Shown: piece by piece, positions 17,591 to 25,603 of the stretch | How the letters are laid out: every line of letters starts with the position of its first letter | Position numbering within the stretch: the first letter of the stretch is position 1 | NCBI RefSeq assembly: GCF_014164775.1 | Contig: NZ_JACJGB010000011.1 | Coordinates: 1-60,503, forward strand | DNA length: 60,503 bases | Direction of reading: 5' to 3' | Source: Tessaracoccus sp. MC1679 | Lineage (GTDB): Bacteria; Actinomycetota; Actinomycetes; Propionibacteriales; Propionibacteriaceae | Translations under genes and position numbers: made by a program | Notes under the pieces: generated by a model | The model's database searches: none | Told to the model about the DNA's origin: nothing | What the model saw: only the letters and a program-made list of their open reading frames with translations

Positions 17591-17985
17591 GCGACTCCTC
17601 GGTTGCGGGCGCGTTGGTTGTGGATCCGGTCATTGTGCGCGTCTTTGCACTCGCGACAGTGGCACCCTTGCCGGTAGAGCGACGCGGAACCGGGCCCCTC
17701 ATGGGTGGGTTGCTGGTCGCTGCGGCCGCGGCCTCGGCGCTGGGCCGTGGTGGTGCCGGCCCAGTAACCGTCGGCGTCCCAGGACATCGCCCAGGCGAGG
17801 CAGTCGGTTTGGGCGGGACAGTCCTGGCACAGCGTGGCCATGCCGGCGGGAACAGTGTCGGTCTCCACTGCCGGGATCCAGTCGAACTGGGTGTCGCCGG
17901 CGCACGCTGCCCCGGAAAGCAAAGGCGCGTTGGAGGGGGATCCCTCCAACGCGACCTGGGTAACTTCAGTGATCTCAGGGTACAT
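17587..17985 (-). CDS. WhiB-like transcription regulator
   Basis: WhiB-like proteins are actinobacterial iron-sulfur regulators that bind the housekeeping sigma factor. The 132-residue protein has the four cluster cysteines: AACAG, then CQDCP, then DCLAW, with the turn motif GYWAGTT after them. A C-terminal extension holds a second cysteine-rich segment (GCHCRECKDAHNDR) that is not part of the core family and looks like a small zinc- or nucleic-acid-binding tail. The gene is co-transcribed with the 207-residue hypothetical protein. It may control the element's genes in response to redox state. Several start codons are possible; 17985 is the first. Confidence 0.85.
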   Translation of the reverse strand: MYPEITEVTQVALEGSPSNAPLLSGAACAGDTQFDWIPAVETDTVPAGMATLCQDCPAQTDCLAWAMSWDADGYWAGTTTAQRRGRGRSDQQPTHEGPGSASLYRQGCHCRECKDAHNDRIHNQRARNRGVA

Positions 17986-18071
17986 CGGTCACGCCCTTCT
18001 GCGTGGAGGTGCTGGTCAGACACCTGGTGTGTGCGGGGGGATAGCCCGCTTCAAATCAGACTAGCCCTGGC

Positions 18072-18692
18072 TCACCACAGCAGGCAACCAGAAACGCCCA
18101 CTACTAGGGCGGGCCCCAGCGGCAGATGGGACTTGCGTGACCGCCCGACAGCCAGCAGCACGACCGCCGCGGCCGCGGCGAGGATCAACGACACCAGCAC
18201 CCCACGCAGCGTCAGCGGCCATCCCCCGACGTAGCCCAGCACCAGCCCAACAGACAACCCGAACTTCACATCCCCCACGCCCAAAGACCCGAACACCGCC
18301 CACGCCAGGAGCACACCTGCCACGGCGCCCGCGGCCAGCACAGCTGCCCACCACCGCTCCCAGTGCCCTGACGTCGCCGCGTCCGCGGTGATGATCAGCA
18401 GCAACACACCAGCCAGCGGCCACGTGAGCGCGTCGAGCAGCAGATGGGCATCCAAGTCAGTCCAGGTGGCTACCACTCCCCCAGCGACGAACACGCACCC
18501 CAACAGCAGGGACACGGGATCGTCGATGCGCCACGCCATCAGCCCCATCGCAGCCGCGCACGATGAAGCCGCGATGACGACCGCCCACCATCGCAACGCC
18601 GGCTGGTCCGCTTCGAGGTAGCGGCGCTGGCGAAGGACTGCGCCCAGCGTGGCCCCCACTGCGGCCCCCGTCGCCAGGAGGAAGAGAGTCAC
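18072..18692 (-). CDS. prepilin peptidase (A24/TadV type)
   Basis: This integral membrane aspartic protease cleaves leader peptides of type IV/Flp pilins. The 206-residue protein is mostly hydrophobic with about seven helices. The two catalytic aspartates are seen in WTDLDAHLL and in GVGDVKFG. The GTG at 18692 overlaps the stop of the previous gene (GTGA) and I prefer it to an upstream in-frame ATG at 18764. It would process the pilin and TadE/G-like pseudopilins encoded at 26.7-28.1 kb, although it is transcribed separately on the opposite strand. Confidence 0.85.
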   Translation of the reverse strand: MTLFLLATGAAVGATLGAVLRQRRYLEADQPALRWWAVVIAASSCAAAMGLMAWRIDDPVSLLLGCVFVAGGVVATWTDLDAHLLLDALTWPLAGVLLLIITADAATSGHWERWWAAVLAAGAVAGVLLAWAVFGSLGVGDVKFGLSVGLVLGYVGGWPLTLRGVLVSLILAAAAAVVLLAVGRSRKSHLPLGPALVVGVSGCLLW

Positions 18693-18856
18693 TTCGTCTC
18701 TGGCTTGGGCGGTTGCTTCTTGTCGTCGACGCGCAGCAGGTTGTAGCTGCCCGTCTTGAGCCACTCCGGCATGAAGAGCTCCTCGCGCCCGTCAGCGAGC
18801 AGCGGTGGCTTGCGCTTCCGGGGCTTGTTCTGGTCGGTGGTGGTCATGGTTGTCAT
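18689..18856 (-). CDS. small basic hypothetical protein
   Basis: A 55-residue protein rich in Lys, Pro and Thr. It has a central LFMPEWLKTGSYNLLRV segment and no recognised domain. The ATG overlaps the stop of the ADP-ribosyltransferase-like gene and its own stop overlaps the prepilin peptidase start, so it is clearly part of the same transcript. Such a tiny coupled gene might be a partner or immunity protein of the preceding enzyme, which is inference. Confidence 0.6.
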   Translation of the reverse strand: MTTMTTTDQNKPRKRKPPLLADGREELFMPEWLKTGSYNLLRVDDKKQPPKPETK

Positions 18857-19710
18857 CCTTCCTGATGGATCTCTTGGAGGCGGATCACTCGCCTGGTTCC
18901 GGTGTGGCCGTCGGGGCCCTTCCACCGCGCCTCGTAGACCTTCTCGACGGTGAAGCTCATCCCCCGCGGCAGAAGGTGTGCCGTGTCGCTGCCTCCGTCG
19001 GACTGTCCGAGGTACATGCCCCGGCGGGTGGCCAACTCGATCACGTAGGTGTTGTTGTCGGTTTGGCCAGGCTTGGAGAGCTCGTGGAGGTTGTGTGAGC
19101 CGGCAGTCCAGCGGTCGAGGTGGACTGCCGGGTAGTTCTCCAGTTTGGAGGCGTCGAAGCCTTCCGGCAGCTGCACGTTCGCGTAGACCAGGTGCTGCCG
19201 GTCGTTGCGTTCCTCGTACTGGCGGATGGAGCGGTCGATCCGCTGAACGCTCTGCAGGGCACGTGCAGGCAGCAGATCGGTGTCCCCCTGGGCCGCAGAG
19301 AGCTGGTCGGTGAGCTGCTGCCACGACTCCGCCGACGACATGGCCTCCTGGATTGCCCGGTACTGCGCCTGTGTCCACCGGCGTTGCGTGGCGCGCTTCA
19401 GCTTGGACCGAGCCTTCATCTGACGACCCGACACGGGTGTGCGGATCTCGTCGAACTCTGGCACGCGCATCTTGGTCGCCGCATTGGCAGGCCCGGATGC
19501 ATCGCGTGGAATGATCCGTTCACGGTCCTTCTGGGCGCGGGTCAGCCGGTTGCTGGCCTCCGTCATCCGATCCAACTCGGCCAGACCTTCACGATTGGTC
19601 TCCTTCGCCTCGAAGTCGGCCAGCGGTGTCGTCGCCGCCATCGCCAGACCCGGCATCGACCCGGCGCCGGCGTCGAGCTCCAGGACACTCTTGCGTGTTC
19701 TGCCTGCCAT
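18853..19710 (-). CDS. ADP-ribosyltransferase-like protein
   Basis: A 285-residue protein that starts with ATG at 19710 (AGAGGGA upstream). The C-terminal half resembles the ADP-ribosyltransferase exoenzyme fold: LQSVQRIDRSIRQYEERN, LPEGFDASKLENY, TAGSHNLHEL as the STS-like strand, then ATRRGMYLGQSDG, HLLPRGMSF and YEARW. The first half is charged and helical. The family assignment comes from this order of motifs and is tentative, because the catalytic E-x-E is not obvious. It heads a coupled three-gene unit with a tiny protein and the prepilin peptidase. A DNA- or protein-modifying transfer factor or toxin is possible. Confidence 0.5.
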   Translation of the reverse strand: MAGRTRKSVLELDAGAGSMPGLAMAATTPLADFEAKETNREGLAELDRMTEASNRLTRAQKDRERIIPRDASGPANAATKMRVPEFDEIRTPVSGRQMKARSKLKRATQRRWTQAQYRAIQEAMSSAESWQQLTDQLSAAQGDTDLLPARALQSVQRIDRSIRQYEERNDRQHLVYANVQLPEGFDASKLENYPAVHLDRWTAGSHNLHELSKPGQTDNNTYVIELATRRGMYLGQSDGGSDTAHLLPRGMSFTVEKVYEARWKGPDGHTGTRRVIRLQEIHQEG

Positions 19711-19793
19711 CGTTGATCCCTCTCTCCCCTCCAGAAGAAGTGCACGCGCCGAGCTGCGCCCGTGACACAGCACCGGCCCGCGGTCTTGCTGCG

Positions 19794-20033
19794 ACATAGG
19801 GCCCTATATAGGGGGTCATATAGGGCCCCACATAGCCCCCTATATGGGGCCCTATACCCAATGACGGTCACTGGCAACCCCACCCAATCCCCCTATATAG
19901 GGGCCTATATGCGCGCAACATAGGGCCCTATATGGCCCCCTATATAGGGGACGGCCTCCTGACGAGGGAGGCCGGAAGCCCCGTGATCCCCCATATAGTG
20001 CCTATATAGGGCCCTATATGGGGCCCTATACTG
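19794..20033. repeat. array of CCCTATATAGGG palindromes
   Basis: About fifteen full or half copies of the self-complementary core CCCTATATAGGG lie in 240 bp. Complete copies are at 19802-19815, 19836-19849, 19889-19903, 19936-19950, 20001-20011 and 20012-20023. There is no gene on either strand; the region separates the divergent ADP-ribosyltransferase-like and parA operons. AT-rich cores in otherwise GC-rich DNA next to parA suggest a partition centromere or an origin with iterons. The same core occurs at the dnaB/small-RNA promoter. Confidence 0.85.
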
Positions 20034-20145
20034 TGGGTGTTGGGGTGATTTTGCCTCGGCGGCGGTGTGTTGCGCTACGACTTGTGGCGTCGACGTCGGA
20101 GGATGGACCACGATGCTGGGCAAGGACCCGGCTCCAACAAAGTGG

Positions 20146-20179
20146 GCTGTCACGTCTGGTGACCAGCTCAGGCCTTATC
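20146..20179 (+). promoter_or_regulatory. two-part promoter motif, parA operon
   Basis: GCTGTCACG (20146-20154), 16 bases, then GGCCTTATC (20171-20179), 22 bases before the parA start. The same spacing and very similar boxes stand before the pilin gene and the transfer operon. It may be the promoter for parA and the genes behind it. Confidence 0.6.
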
Positions 20180-20201
20180 TGAGTCGGAAGGGATCGACGA
20201 C

Positions 20202-21116
20202 ATGGACCTCTCACGAGTGGTGTCACTCGCCAACGGCAAGGGCGGTGTGGGCAAGACCAGCCTGACCGCCAACCTTGCCGGTGAGTTCGCGCGGGAAGGC
20301 TCGCGCACCCTTGTCGTCGACCTCGACGTTTCCGGCAACCTGAAGCTCGACCTCGGGTTGGTCGGCCACGAAGGCGACGACGCGGGCCGCGGTGTTGTCG
20401 ATGCGATCGTTGAGGGAACTCCTCTGAACATCGTCCGGGACGTGCGCCCCGGTATTGACTGGATCCCTGGAGGGGCGCGACTCAACTGGTTGCTGCCGAT
20501 GACCTACGGCGCGGGCCCTGGTATCCCTGCCGGTTCGGTGGGGGAGGGGTGGCGTCAAGCGCTCGGGAAGGCCGTTGCCGAGGGCGAATACGACATGGTC
20601 CTGGTCGACACCCCGCCTGGGAACCGCGAGTTGCAGCAGATGGCCTTGACCGCGGCACGCTGGATCCTGGTCCCTTTGCGAAGTGACCCCGCGTCCTGGG
20701 AGGGGCTGCAGGTGTTGGGTCCGCTGGTCAGCCATGCCCGTAAAGACAACACCGAACTGAGATGGCTCGGCATGGTGCTGTTCGGGCATCAGAGCACCGC
20801 CACCCGGGTGCGGCAGAACGTGCTGGACAACCTCGCCGACGACCACAGCGCCATTCCGCTGCTGCAGACCGCGATCCGTTCCTCGGAGAAGACCGCGCAG
20901 GAATGCCGACTCAAAGGCCTCCTGGTGCGTGAACTCGTCGACAGGGCGGCCAGCGACCCCAGCGAGAGGTTCCGCGCCCTCCGGGCCCGCCGCAGCGACC
21001 CCACCGTGAGCATCCCGGAATCGCTGCCCCAGTCCTCCACCTCGATGGTCGAGGACTACGCCGAACTGGCCGCCGAGGTGGCCGCGCTGATCCTCGAGGC
21101 GGAGGAGGCGTCGTGA
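20202..21116 (+). CDS. parA: ParA partition ATPase
   Basis: ParA uses ATP-dependent DNA binding to move and separate plasmid copies. The 304-residue protein has the deviant Walker A motif NGKGGVGKTSLT near residues 11-22, the A' motif VVDLDVSGN and the Walker B-like LVDTPPGN. It ends about 85 bp of helical tail later than typical. The ATG at 20202 directly follows the palindrome array and promoter motif. The next gene, with a ribbon-helix-helix end, overlaps it by GTGA and is the likely centromere-binding partner. Confidence 0.9.
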   Translation: MDLSRVVSLANGKGGVGKTSLTANLAGEFAREGSRTLVVDLDVSGNLKLDLGLVGHEGDDAGRGVVDAIVEGTPLNIVRDVRPGIDWIPGGARLNWLLPMTYGAGPGIPAGSVGEGWRQALGKAVAEGEYDMVLVDTPPGNRELQQMALTAARWILVPLRSDPASWEGLQVLGPLVSHARKDNTELRWLGMVLFGHQSTATRVRQNVLDNLADDHSAIPLLQTAIRSSEKTAQECRLKGLLVRELVDRAASDPSERFRALRARRSDPTVSIPESLPQSSTSMVEDYAELAAEVAALILEAEEAS

Positions 21117-21757
21117 GCGACCAGTACGCCTATCCCGCCAGAAGCCGGCTGGCGCACCCCGAGGACGTTGAGGATCTGGGGGCGCTGCCGGACTACCTCA
21201 AACCCGCCGCCACACCAGCACCCGCCGCACCGACCCGAGACCACAGCGGCCCGGAGGAGCGCCCTGCCGGGAATCCGGTGCGAGGCCTCGCCCGCCGGAA
21301 GCCCCCGCCGCCGGAGGTTGCGCCCGTGGACACCACGGCCGCGGCCCCCGGAGGTGAACCGCCGGTAGGGGAGAATCCCGTGCGGGCACGGAAGGAGCCG
21401 CGAGATCTACACAGAGCCTCATCAGCGAACCTCCCCACTGGCCTGGTCACGGCCGTGGCCCGGCACCGTGAGGTCACCGGCATGTCTGCCGGCGACATAG
21501 TCGTGGCCGCAATCGAGAAGCACTTCGACCAGTTGCCGGGGATCCTGGCCGCCACCCAGGAACCGTCGCCACCTCAATCCAGCGGGTTCGCCGCGAGGGG
21601 ACCGAAGGCGGCGCCGGTGGTCGACAACACCAAGCTGTTCGCCTACCGGCTCGTCCCCTCCGACTTCGACTACCTCGATCAGCTGGTCAACCAGCTCGGG
21701 GCCCGCGACCGCACCCATCTCATACGAGAAGCCCTCACCACGTACTTCAAGGACTGA
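21113..21757 (+). CDS. ParB-type partner with ribbon-helix-helix end
   Basis: A 214-residue protein translated from a GTG overlapping the parA stop. The first about 120 residues are proline- and glutamate-rich and probably disordered. Residues of about 100-135 and the C-terminus (LFAYRLVPSDFDYLDQLVNQLG) look like helical/ribbon-helix-helix DNA-binding segments. Small proteins of this kind directly after parA bind the centromere in type Ib plasmid partition systems. The CCCTATATAGGG array 1.1 kb upstream is the obvious candidate site. It is not a classic ParB: the ParB/Srx N-terminal domain is missing. Confidence 0.65.
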   Translation: MSDQYAYPARSRLAHPEDVEDLGALPDYLKPAATPAPAAPTRDHSGPEERPAGNPVRGLARRKPPPPEVAPVDTTAAAPGGEPPVGENPVRARKEPRDLHRASSANLPTGLVTAVARHREVTGMSAGDIVVAAIEKHFDQLPGILAATQEPSPPQSSGFAARGPKAAPVVDNTKLFAYRLVPSDFDYLDQLVNQLGARDRTHLIREALTTYFKD

Positions 21758-21760
21758 ACC

Positions 21761-22411
21761 ATGTTGAAGACCACCCCACCCACCGCAGAGCCGACCCCGG
21801 ATGTCGCGCTGACCCAGGTCAAGCACCGCCGCCGCCCTTTGCTGTGGGTGCTGGCAGCACTGCTGATCGCTGTGGGCGCTCTGCTGTCGGGAGCGGTGGT
21901 CAACATGGTCAAGGACACCGTGCCGGTGGTCGTGGCCAGCCGCGACATCCCGCGCGGTGCCCAGCTGACCGTCGAGGATCTGGCCACCGTCGACGTGCAT
22001 CCCGATCCTGCGCTGCGCACCACCCCGGCCGACGGGCTCCCCACCCTGGTGGGACAAACCGCCATGGTCGACCTGCCTCAGGGGGCGCTGCTGGTCCCCG
22101 GCTCAACAGGGTCCGGGATCACCCCCACCGAAGGCCAGTCGCTGGTCGGTGTGGCGCTGACCCCACCGCAGATGCCCGCCGGCGGCCTCAAGCAGGGTCA
22201 GGTGGTGCAGCTGATCTCGACCCCACGCCAAGGCGACGACGTCGTGGCCGACGCCCCAGTGATTGACGTGGAGGCCATGGTGGTGACCACCGAGGCGGTC
22301 ATCGACACCAACATGACCGTGGTCAACGTCACCGTCGACGCCGACCAGGCGCCGCTGGTGGCCACCCTTTCGGCCACCGGCCGTCTCGCGCTGATCGTGA
22401 AGGGCGCCTGA
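21761..22411 (+). CDS. SAF-domain protein (CpaB/RcpC-like)
   Basis: CpaB-type proteins are periplasmic or cell-wall parts of the Flp/Tad pilus machine. The 216-residue protein has one N-terminal transmembrane helix (LLWVLAALLIAVGALLSGAVV) and a SAF domain beginning VVVASRDIPRGAQLTVEDL with the typical ending VGQTAMVDLPQGALL. The gene starts 3 bases after the partition gene, so the pilus genes are in the parA transcript. The next gene starts on the last base of this stop (TGATG). Confidence 0.75.
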   Translation: MLKTTPPTAEPTPDVALTQVKHRRRPLLWVLAALLIAVGALLSGAVVNMVKDTVPVVVASRDIPRGAQLTVEDLATVDVHPDPALRTTPADGLPTLVGQTAMVDLPQGALLVPGSTGSGITPTEGQSLVGVALTPPQMPAGGLKQGQVVQLISTPRQGDDVVADAPVIDVEAMVVTTEAVIDTNMTVVNVTVDADQAPLVATLSATGRLALIVKGA

Positions 22412-23187
22412 TGGCTGTCATCGTGCTGTGCTCCGCCGCCGGGTCGCCCGGGGTGTCCACCACCGCCATCGGGTTGGCGTTGGCCTGGCCGAGGCCGTGC
22501 CTGCTGCTCGAGGCCGACCCCACCGGCTCATCGGCCATGCTGACCGGCTACATGCGCCAATACGCCCCCAACGGGGTGGTGTCAGTGTTCGACCTGGCGG
22601 TGCGCTACCGCCAAACCGGGACCATTCCGCCCCTGATGGACGTGGCCACCCTGGTCCCCAACACAGAGATCCGGCTGCTGTCCGGGCCACGGTCCCCCTC
22701 CCACGCGGCGGTGATCAACGACGCCTGGAACCCGCTGGTGGCACAGCTACAGCAGCTCGACGGGGCCGGCATCGACGTCCTGGTCGATCTTGGCCGGCTC
22801 GGGATGACCGGGAGCCCGACGGCGCTCCTCCAAGGAGCCGACCTGGTGGCGCTGGTCACCCGCAGCACTCTGCCGGCGCTGGTGCCCGCGAAGTACTGGG
22901 CGGACCACCTCACCGAAATCGTGGGCGCCGACTCCGGGCGCGCCGGGTTGCTGTTGATCAGTCCTGGGCACCCCTACTCGGCCGATGATGTGGCCAAGCA
23001 ACTCAAGCTGCCCGTGATCACGACACTGCCCAACGACCCGACCACCGCCGATGTGTTCCATCTGGGCGCCAAGCCTGGGCGTCGATTCGATCGCAGCCCG
23101 CTGTACAGGTCGCTGCCCCCCGCGGCCTCGGCGATCCGCACCCAGATCGAGGCGTCGCGCCGCAGCGTGCAAGGAGTACAGGCATGA
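22411..23187 (+). CDS. CpaE/TadZ-like ATPase with degenerate P-loop
   Basis: CpaE/TadZ proteins are MinD/ParA-like ATPases that place the Tad pilus. The 258-residue protein has the ParA-like layout (LCSAAGSPGVSTTAIGLALAW) but the P-loop reads SPGVSTT, without the catalytic lysine of GKT. Other conserved parts are LLEADPTGSSAML, VLVDLGRLGM and the C-terminal GRRFDRSPLYRSL. Loss of the lysine is known in some TadZ proteins and suggests that it binds rather than hydrolyses nucleotide. It lies between cpaB-like and cpaF genes, coupled on both sides. Confidence 0.7.
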   Translation: MAVIVLCSAAGSPGVSTTAIGLALAWPRPCLLLEADPTGSSAMLTGYMRQYAPNGVVSVFDLAVRYRQTGTIPPLMDVATLVPNTEIRLLSGPRSPSHAAVINDAWNPLVAQLQQLDGAGIDVLVDLGRLGMTGSPTALLQGADLVALVTRSTLPALVPAKYWADHLTEIVGADSGRAGLLLISPGHPYSADDVAKQLKLPVITTLPNDPTTADVFHLGAKPGRRFDRSPLYRSLPPAASAIRTQIEASRRSVQGVQA

Positions 23188-24746
23188 GTCAGCCCATCCC
23201 GCTCGATGACTTCGAGTTCTTCCGAGACGACTGGAACCGCATCGACCACGCCGCGGATCCGCTGCGGGTCATCGACCCCCAGCCCGTCACCTCAGGCACC
23301 ACGGGTCCGTCGGTGGTGTCGACGGTGCGGCAGCTGCCCGCGGCCTGGGCGCAGACGCCGAAGCGCAGCGCGCCGCGGGTTCAGCACACCTTCGGTCCTC
23401 CGCCCGGTTACGTCGATGAGGTGTGGGATCAGTCGGATCTGGATTGGGCTCAGATCAAGGCGCTGCGGATCGCGGCGACCAACGCGATCGCCGAGCAGCG
23501 GACGTCGAACTCGACCGAGGACGAGGAGCAGGCGTTGGGGCGGCGGGTGATCGCCGAGCTGGTTGACCGGATGATCGCTGACGAGATGCGCATGGGGCTG
23601 CAGCCCGATGATGCGAAGGCCGGGAAGATACGGCGGGCGGTGTTCGATGCGCTGTTTGGTCTGGGCCGACTCCAGCCACTGATCGACTCGAAGTGGATTG
23701 AGAACATCGAACTGCACGGCTGCGATGTGGTGCACATCGAGTTGAAAGACGGCACCATGTGCGACGGGCCGGCGGTGGCCGACAGCGATGAGGAGCTGAT
23801 CGCCGACCTGCAGTTCTGGGCTTCGCGCTCCAAGGAGCATCCGCGACCGTTCAGCCCCGCCACCCCGGAGATGAACCTGCCGTTGGGGGAGTCGGCCCGG
23901 TTGGCGGCATTCGCCTGGGTGACGCTGCGGCCGATGGTCACCATCCGTCTGCACGGCATGGTCGACGTCGACTTCGACGATCTGATCGCGAAAGGCACCC
24001 TCACGCCGCTGGCCGCCAACTTCCTCGGCGCGGTGGTCCGCGCGGGGGAGTCGATCGTGGTGTCCGGAGCGCAGGGCGCTGGGAAGACGACGCTGTGTCG
24101 GGCGCTGTGTGCGGCGTTGCCGCCCAGCGAACGGATCATCACGTTCGAGACCGACCGCGAGCTGCATCTGGAGCGGATGCCGAACAAGCATCCGCGGGTG
24201 TTTGGGATCGAGGCCCGCCAAGGGCAGGGGGAGTTCCGCCCCGACGGCCGCGAGGCTGGGAAGTTCGAGATCTCTGAGGCGTTGATCGGCTCGCTTCGCC
24301 ACAACGCCGACCGGCTCCTGGTCGGTGAGGTGCGCGGCGGCGAGATCATGGCGATGATCCAGGCCATGCAGGGTGGCCGTGGCTCGATCTCCACCACCCA
24401 CGCCCGCTCCGCCCGCGACACGTACAACAAGCTGGTCACCTGCTGCCTCGAGGTCCCTGGCGTGTCGGAGAGCTACGCCACCCGCACCATCGCCTCAGCG
24501 ATCAACTACGTGGCGTTCATCAAGAAGGTCAACATCGCCGCGAAGGGGGAGCGGGTCCGCCGGGTCCGTCGGGTCACCGAGATCATCGCGATCGAGCTCA
24601 CCGCAGACGGGGTCAGTTTCACCGACGTGTTCAAAGACGACGGCACCGGTGTCGGCAAGGCCAACACGGTCCCGCCCTACGTGGAGGACCTGGTCGACGC
24701 CGGCTTCGACTACGACGGCTTCGTCCGCGAACGGGGCCTCAGCTGA
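23184..24746 (+). CDS. cpaF: Tad pilus secretion ATPase CpaF/TadA
   Basis: CpaF/TadA is the hexameric ATPase that drives assembly of Flp pili and belongs to the VirB11/GspE superfamily. The 520-residue protein has an N-terminal helical domain, a three-helix bundle with ELVDRMIADEMRMG, the conserved ALFGLGRLQPLIDSKWIENI, Walker A SGAQGAGKTTL, the Asp box ETDRELHL, Walker B-like RLLVGEVRGGEIMAM and GSISTTHARSA. All catalytic motifs are intact. The ATG overlaps the previous stop by ATGA and the stop overlaps the TadB-like start by TGATG. Confidence 0.9.
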   Translation: MSQPIPLDDFEFFRDDWNRIDHAADPLRVIDPQPVTSGTTGPSVVSTVRQLPAAWAQTPKRSAPRVQHTFGPPPGYVDEVWDQSDLDWAQIKALRIAATNAIAEQRTSNSTEDEEQALGRRVIAELVDRMIADEMRMGLQPDDAKAGKIRRAVFDALFGLGRLQPLIDSKWIENIELHGCDVVHIELKDGTMCDGPAVADSDEELIADLQFWASRSKEHPRPFSPATPEMNLPLGESARLAAFAWVTLRPMVTIRLHGMVDVDFDDLIAKGTLTPLAANFLGAVVRAGESIVVSGAQGAGKTTLCRALCAALPPSERIITFETDRELHLERMPNKHPRVFGIEARQGQGEFRPDGREAGKFEISEALIGSLRHNADRLLVGEVRGGEIMAMIQAMQGGRGSISTTHARSARDTYNKLVTCCLEVPGVSESYATRTIASAINYVAFIKKVNIAAKGERVRRVRRVTEIIAIELTADGVSFTDVFKDDGTGVGKANTVPPYVEDLVDAGFDYDGFVRERGLS

Positions 24747-25603
24747 TGAGCCCCGCGATGATCGCCACGGTGGCGGCTGCGTTGATCGGGGTCGGGATCG
24801 CACTGGCCGTACTCGGGTTCATGCCTGTGCCGGAGGCCACGTCGAAGCCGCGGCGCACCCACGCCACCGGCACGGGCACACGCGTGTCGCGGGCCACGTG
24901 GATCAAGCTGGGCGTCGGCGCCGTCATCGGGTTGGTGGCCGGGCTGCTCACCGGATGGGTGATCCTCATCGTGGTGGTGCCGGCCGCGCTCGTCGGGTTG
25001 CCGTACCTGCTGGGCAGCGGGGCGGATCAGGCCGGCATCAAACGGCTCGATGCGCTGGAGGAGTGGACCCGGTCCCTCTCAGGTGTGCTGGGGGCCGGTG
25101 TGAGCCTGGAACAGGCGATCGTCGCGTCGCAGGCCTCGGCCCCGGCAGCCATCCAGACACAGGTCAACACCCTGGTGGCCAGGTTGCGGTCGCGGATGAG
25201 CAGCGAGGAGGCCCTGCGACGATTCGCCCAGGATCTGGGCGACACCACCGCCGACAAGATCGTGTGCGCCCTCATCCTGGGTGCACGGCGGCGCAACATC
25301 GGCCTGACCCGGATCCTGGAAGACCTCGCTGAGTCGGTGGCCGAAGACGTGGCCGCTCGCCGGATGGTGCAAGCGGAGCGTGCCCGGCAGACCACCACCG
25401 TGCGCTACGTGACCTTGATCACGGTGGTGGTGTTCGGCGGGTTCCTGCTCCTGGGTGGGGCCTACGTCGCGCCCTACGGCACCCCGCTCGGGCAGCCGAT
25501 TCTGGCCCTGCTGCTGGCCTGCTACGTCGGGGTGCTGGTGTGGCTGCGGAAAATGAACCGCGCTGAGCCCCTGCCGCGACTCTTGGAGAGGGTTCAGTCA
25601 TGA
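24746..25603 (+). CDS. TadB-like inner-membrane protein
   Basis: TadB and TadC are GspF-like platform proteins that, with CpaF, export the pilin. The 285-residue protein has transmembrane helices near residues 5-25, 55-90, 215-235 and 245-270. A cytoplasmic region between them contains LDALEEWTRSLSGVLGAGVS and DKIVCALILGARR, typical of the T2SSF domain. It is translationally coupled with cpaF and with the TadC-like gene. Confidence 0.8.
   Translation: MSPAMIATVAAALIGVGIALAVLGFMPVPEATSKPRRTHATGTGTRVSRATWIKLGVGAVIGLVAGLLTGWVILIVVVPAALVGLPYLLGSGADQAGIKRLDALEEWTRSLSGVLGAGVSLEQAIVASQASAPAAIQTQVNTLVARLRSRMSSEEALRRFAQDLGDTTADKIVCALILGARRRNIGLTRILEDLAESVAEDVAARRMVQAERARQTTTVRYVTLITVVVFGGFLLLGGAYVAPYGTPLGQPILALLLACYVGVLVWLRKMNRAEPLPRLLERVQS

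Noticed and set aside
19794..20033. Interpretation of the palindrome array as a CRISPR array
   Set aside because: Units are only 10-15 bases long, self-complementary and irregularly spaced, with no spacers.
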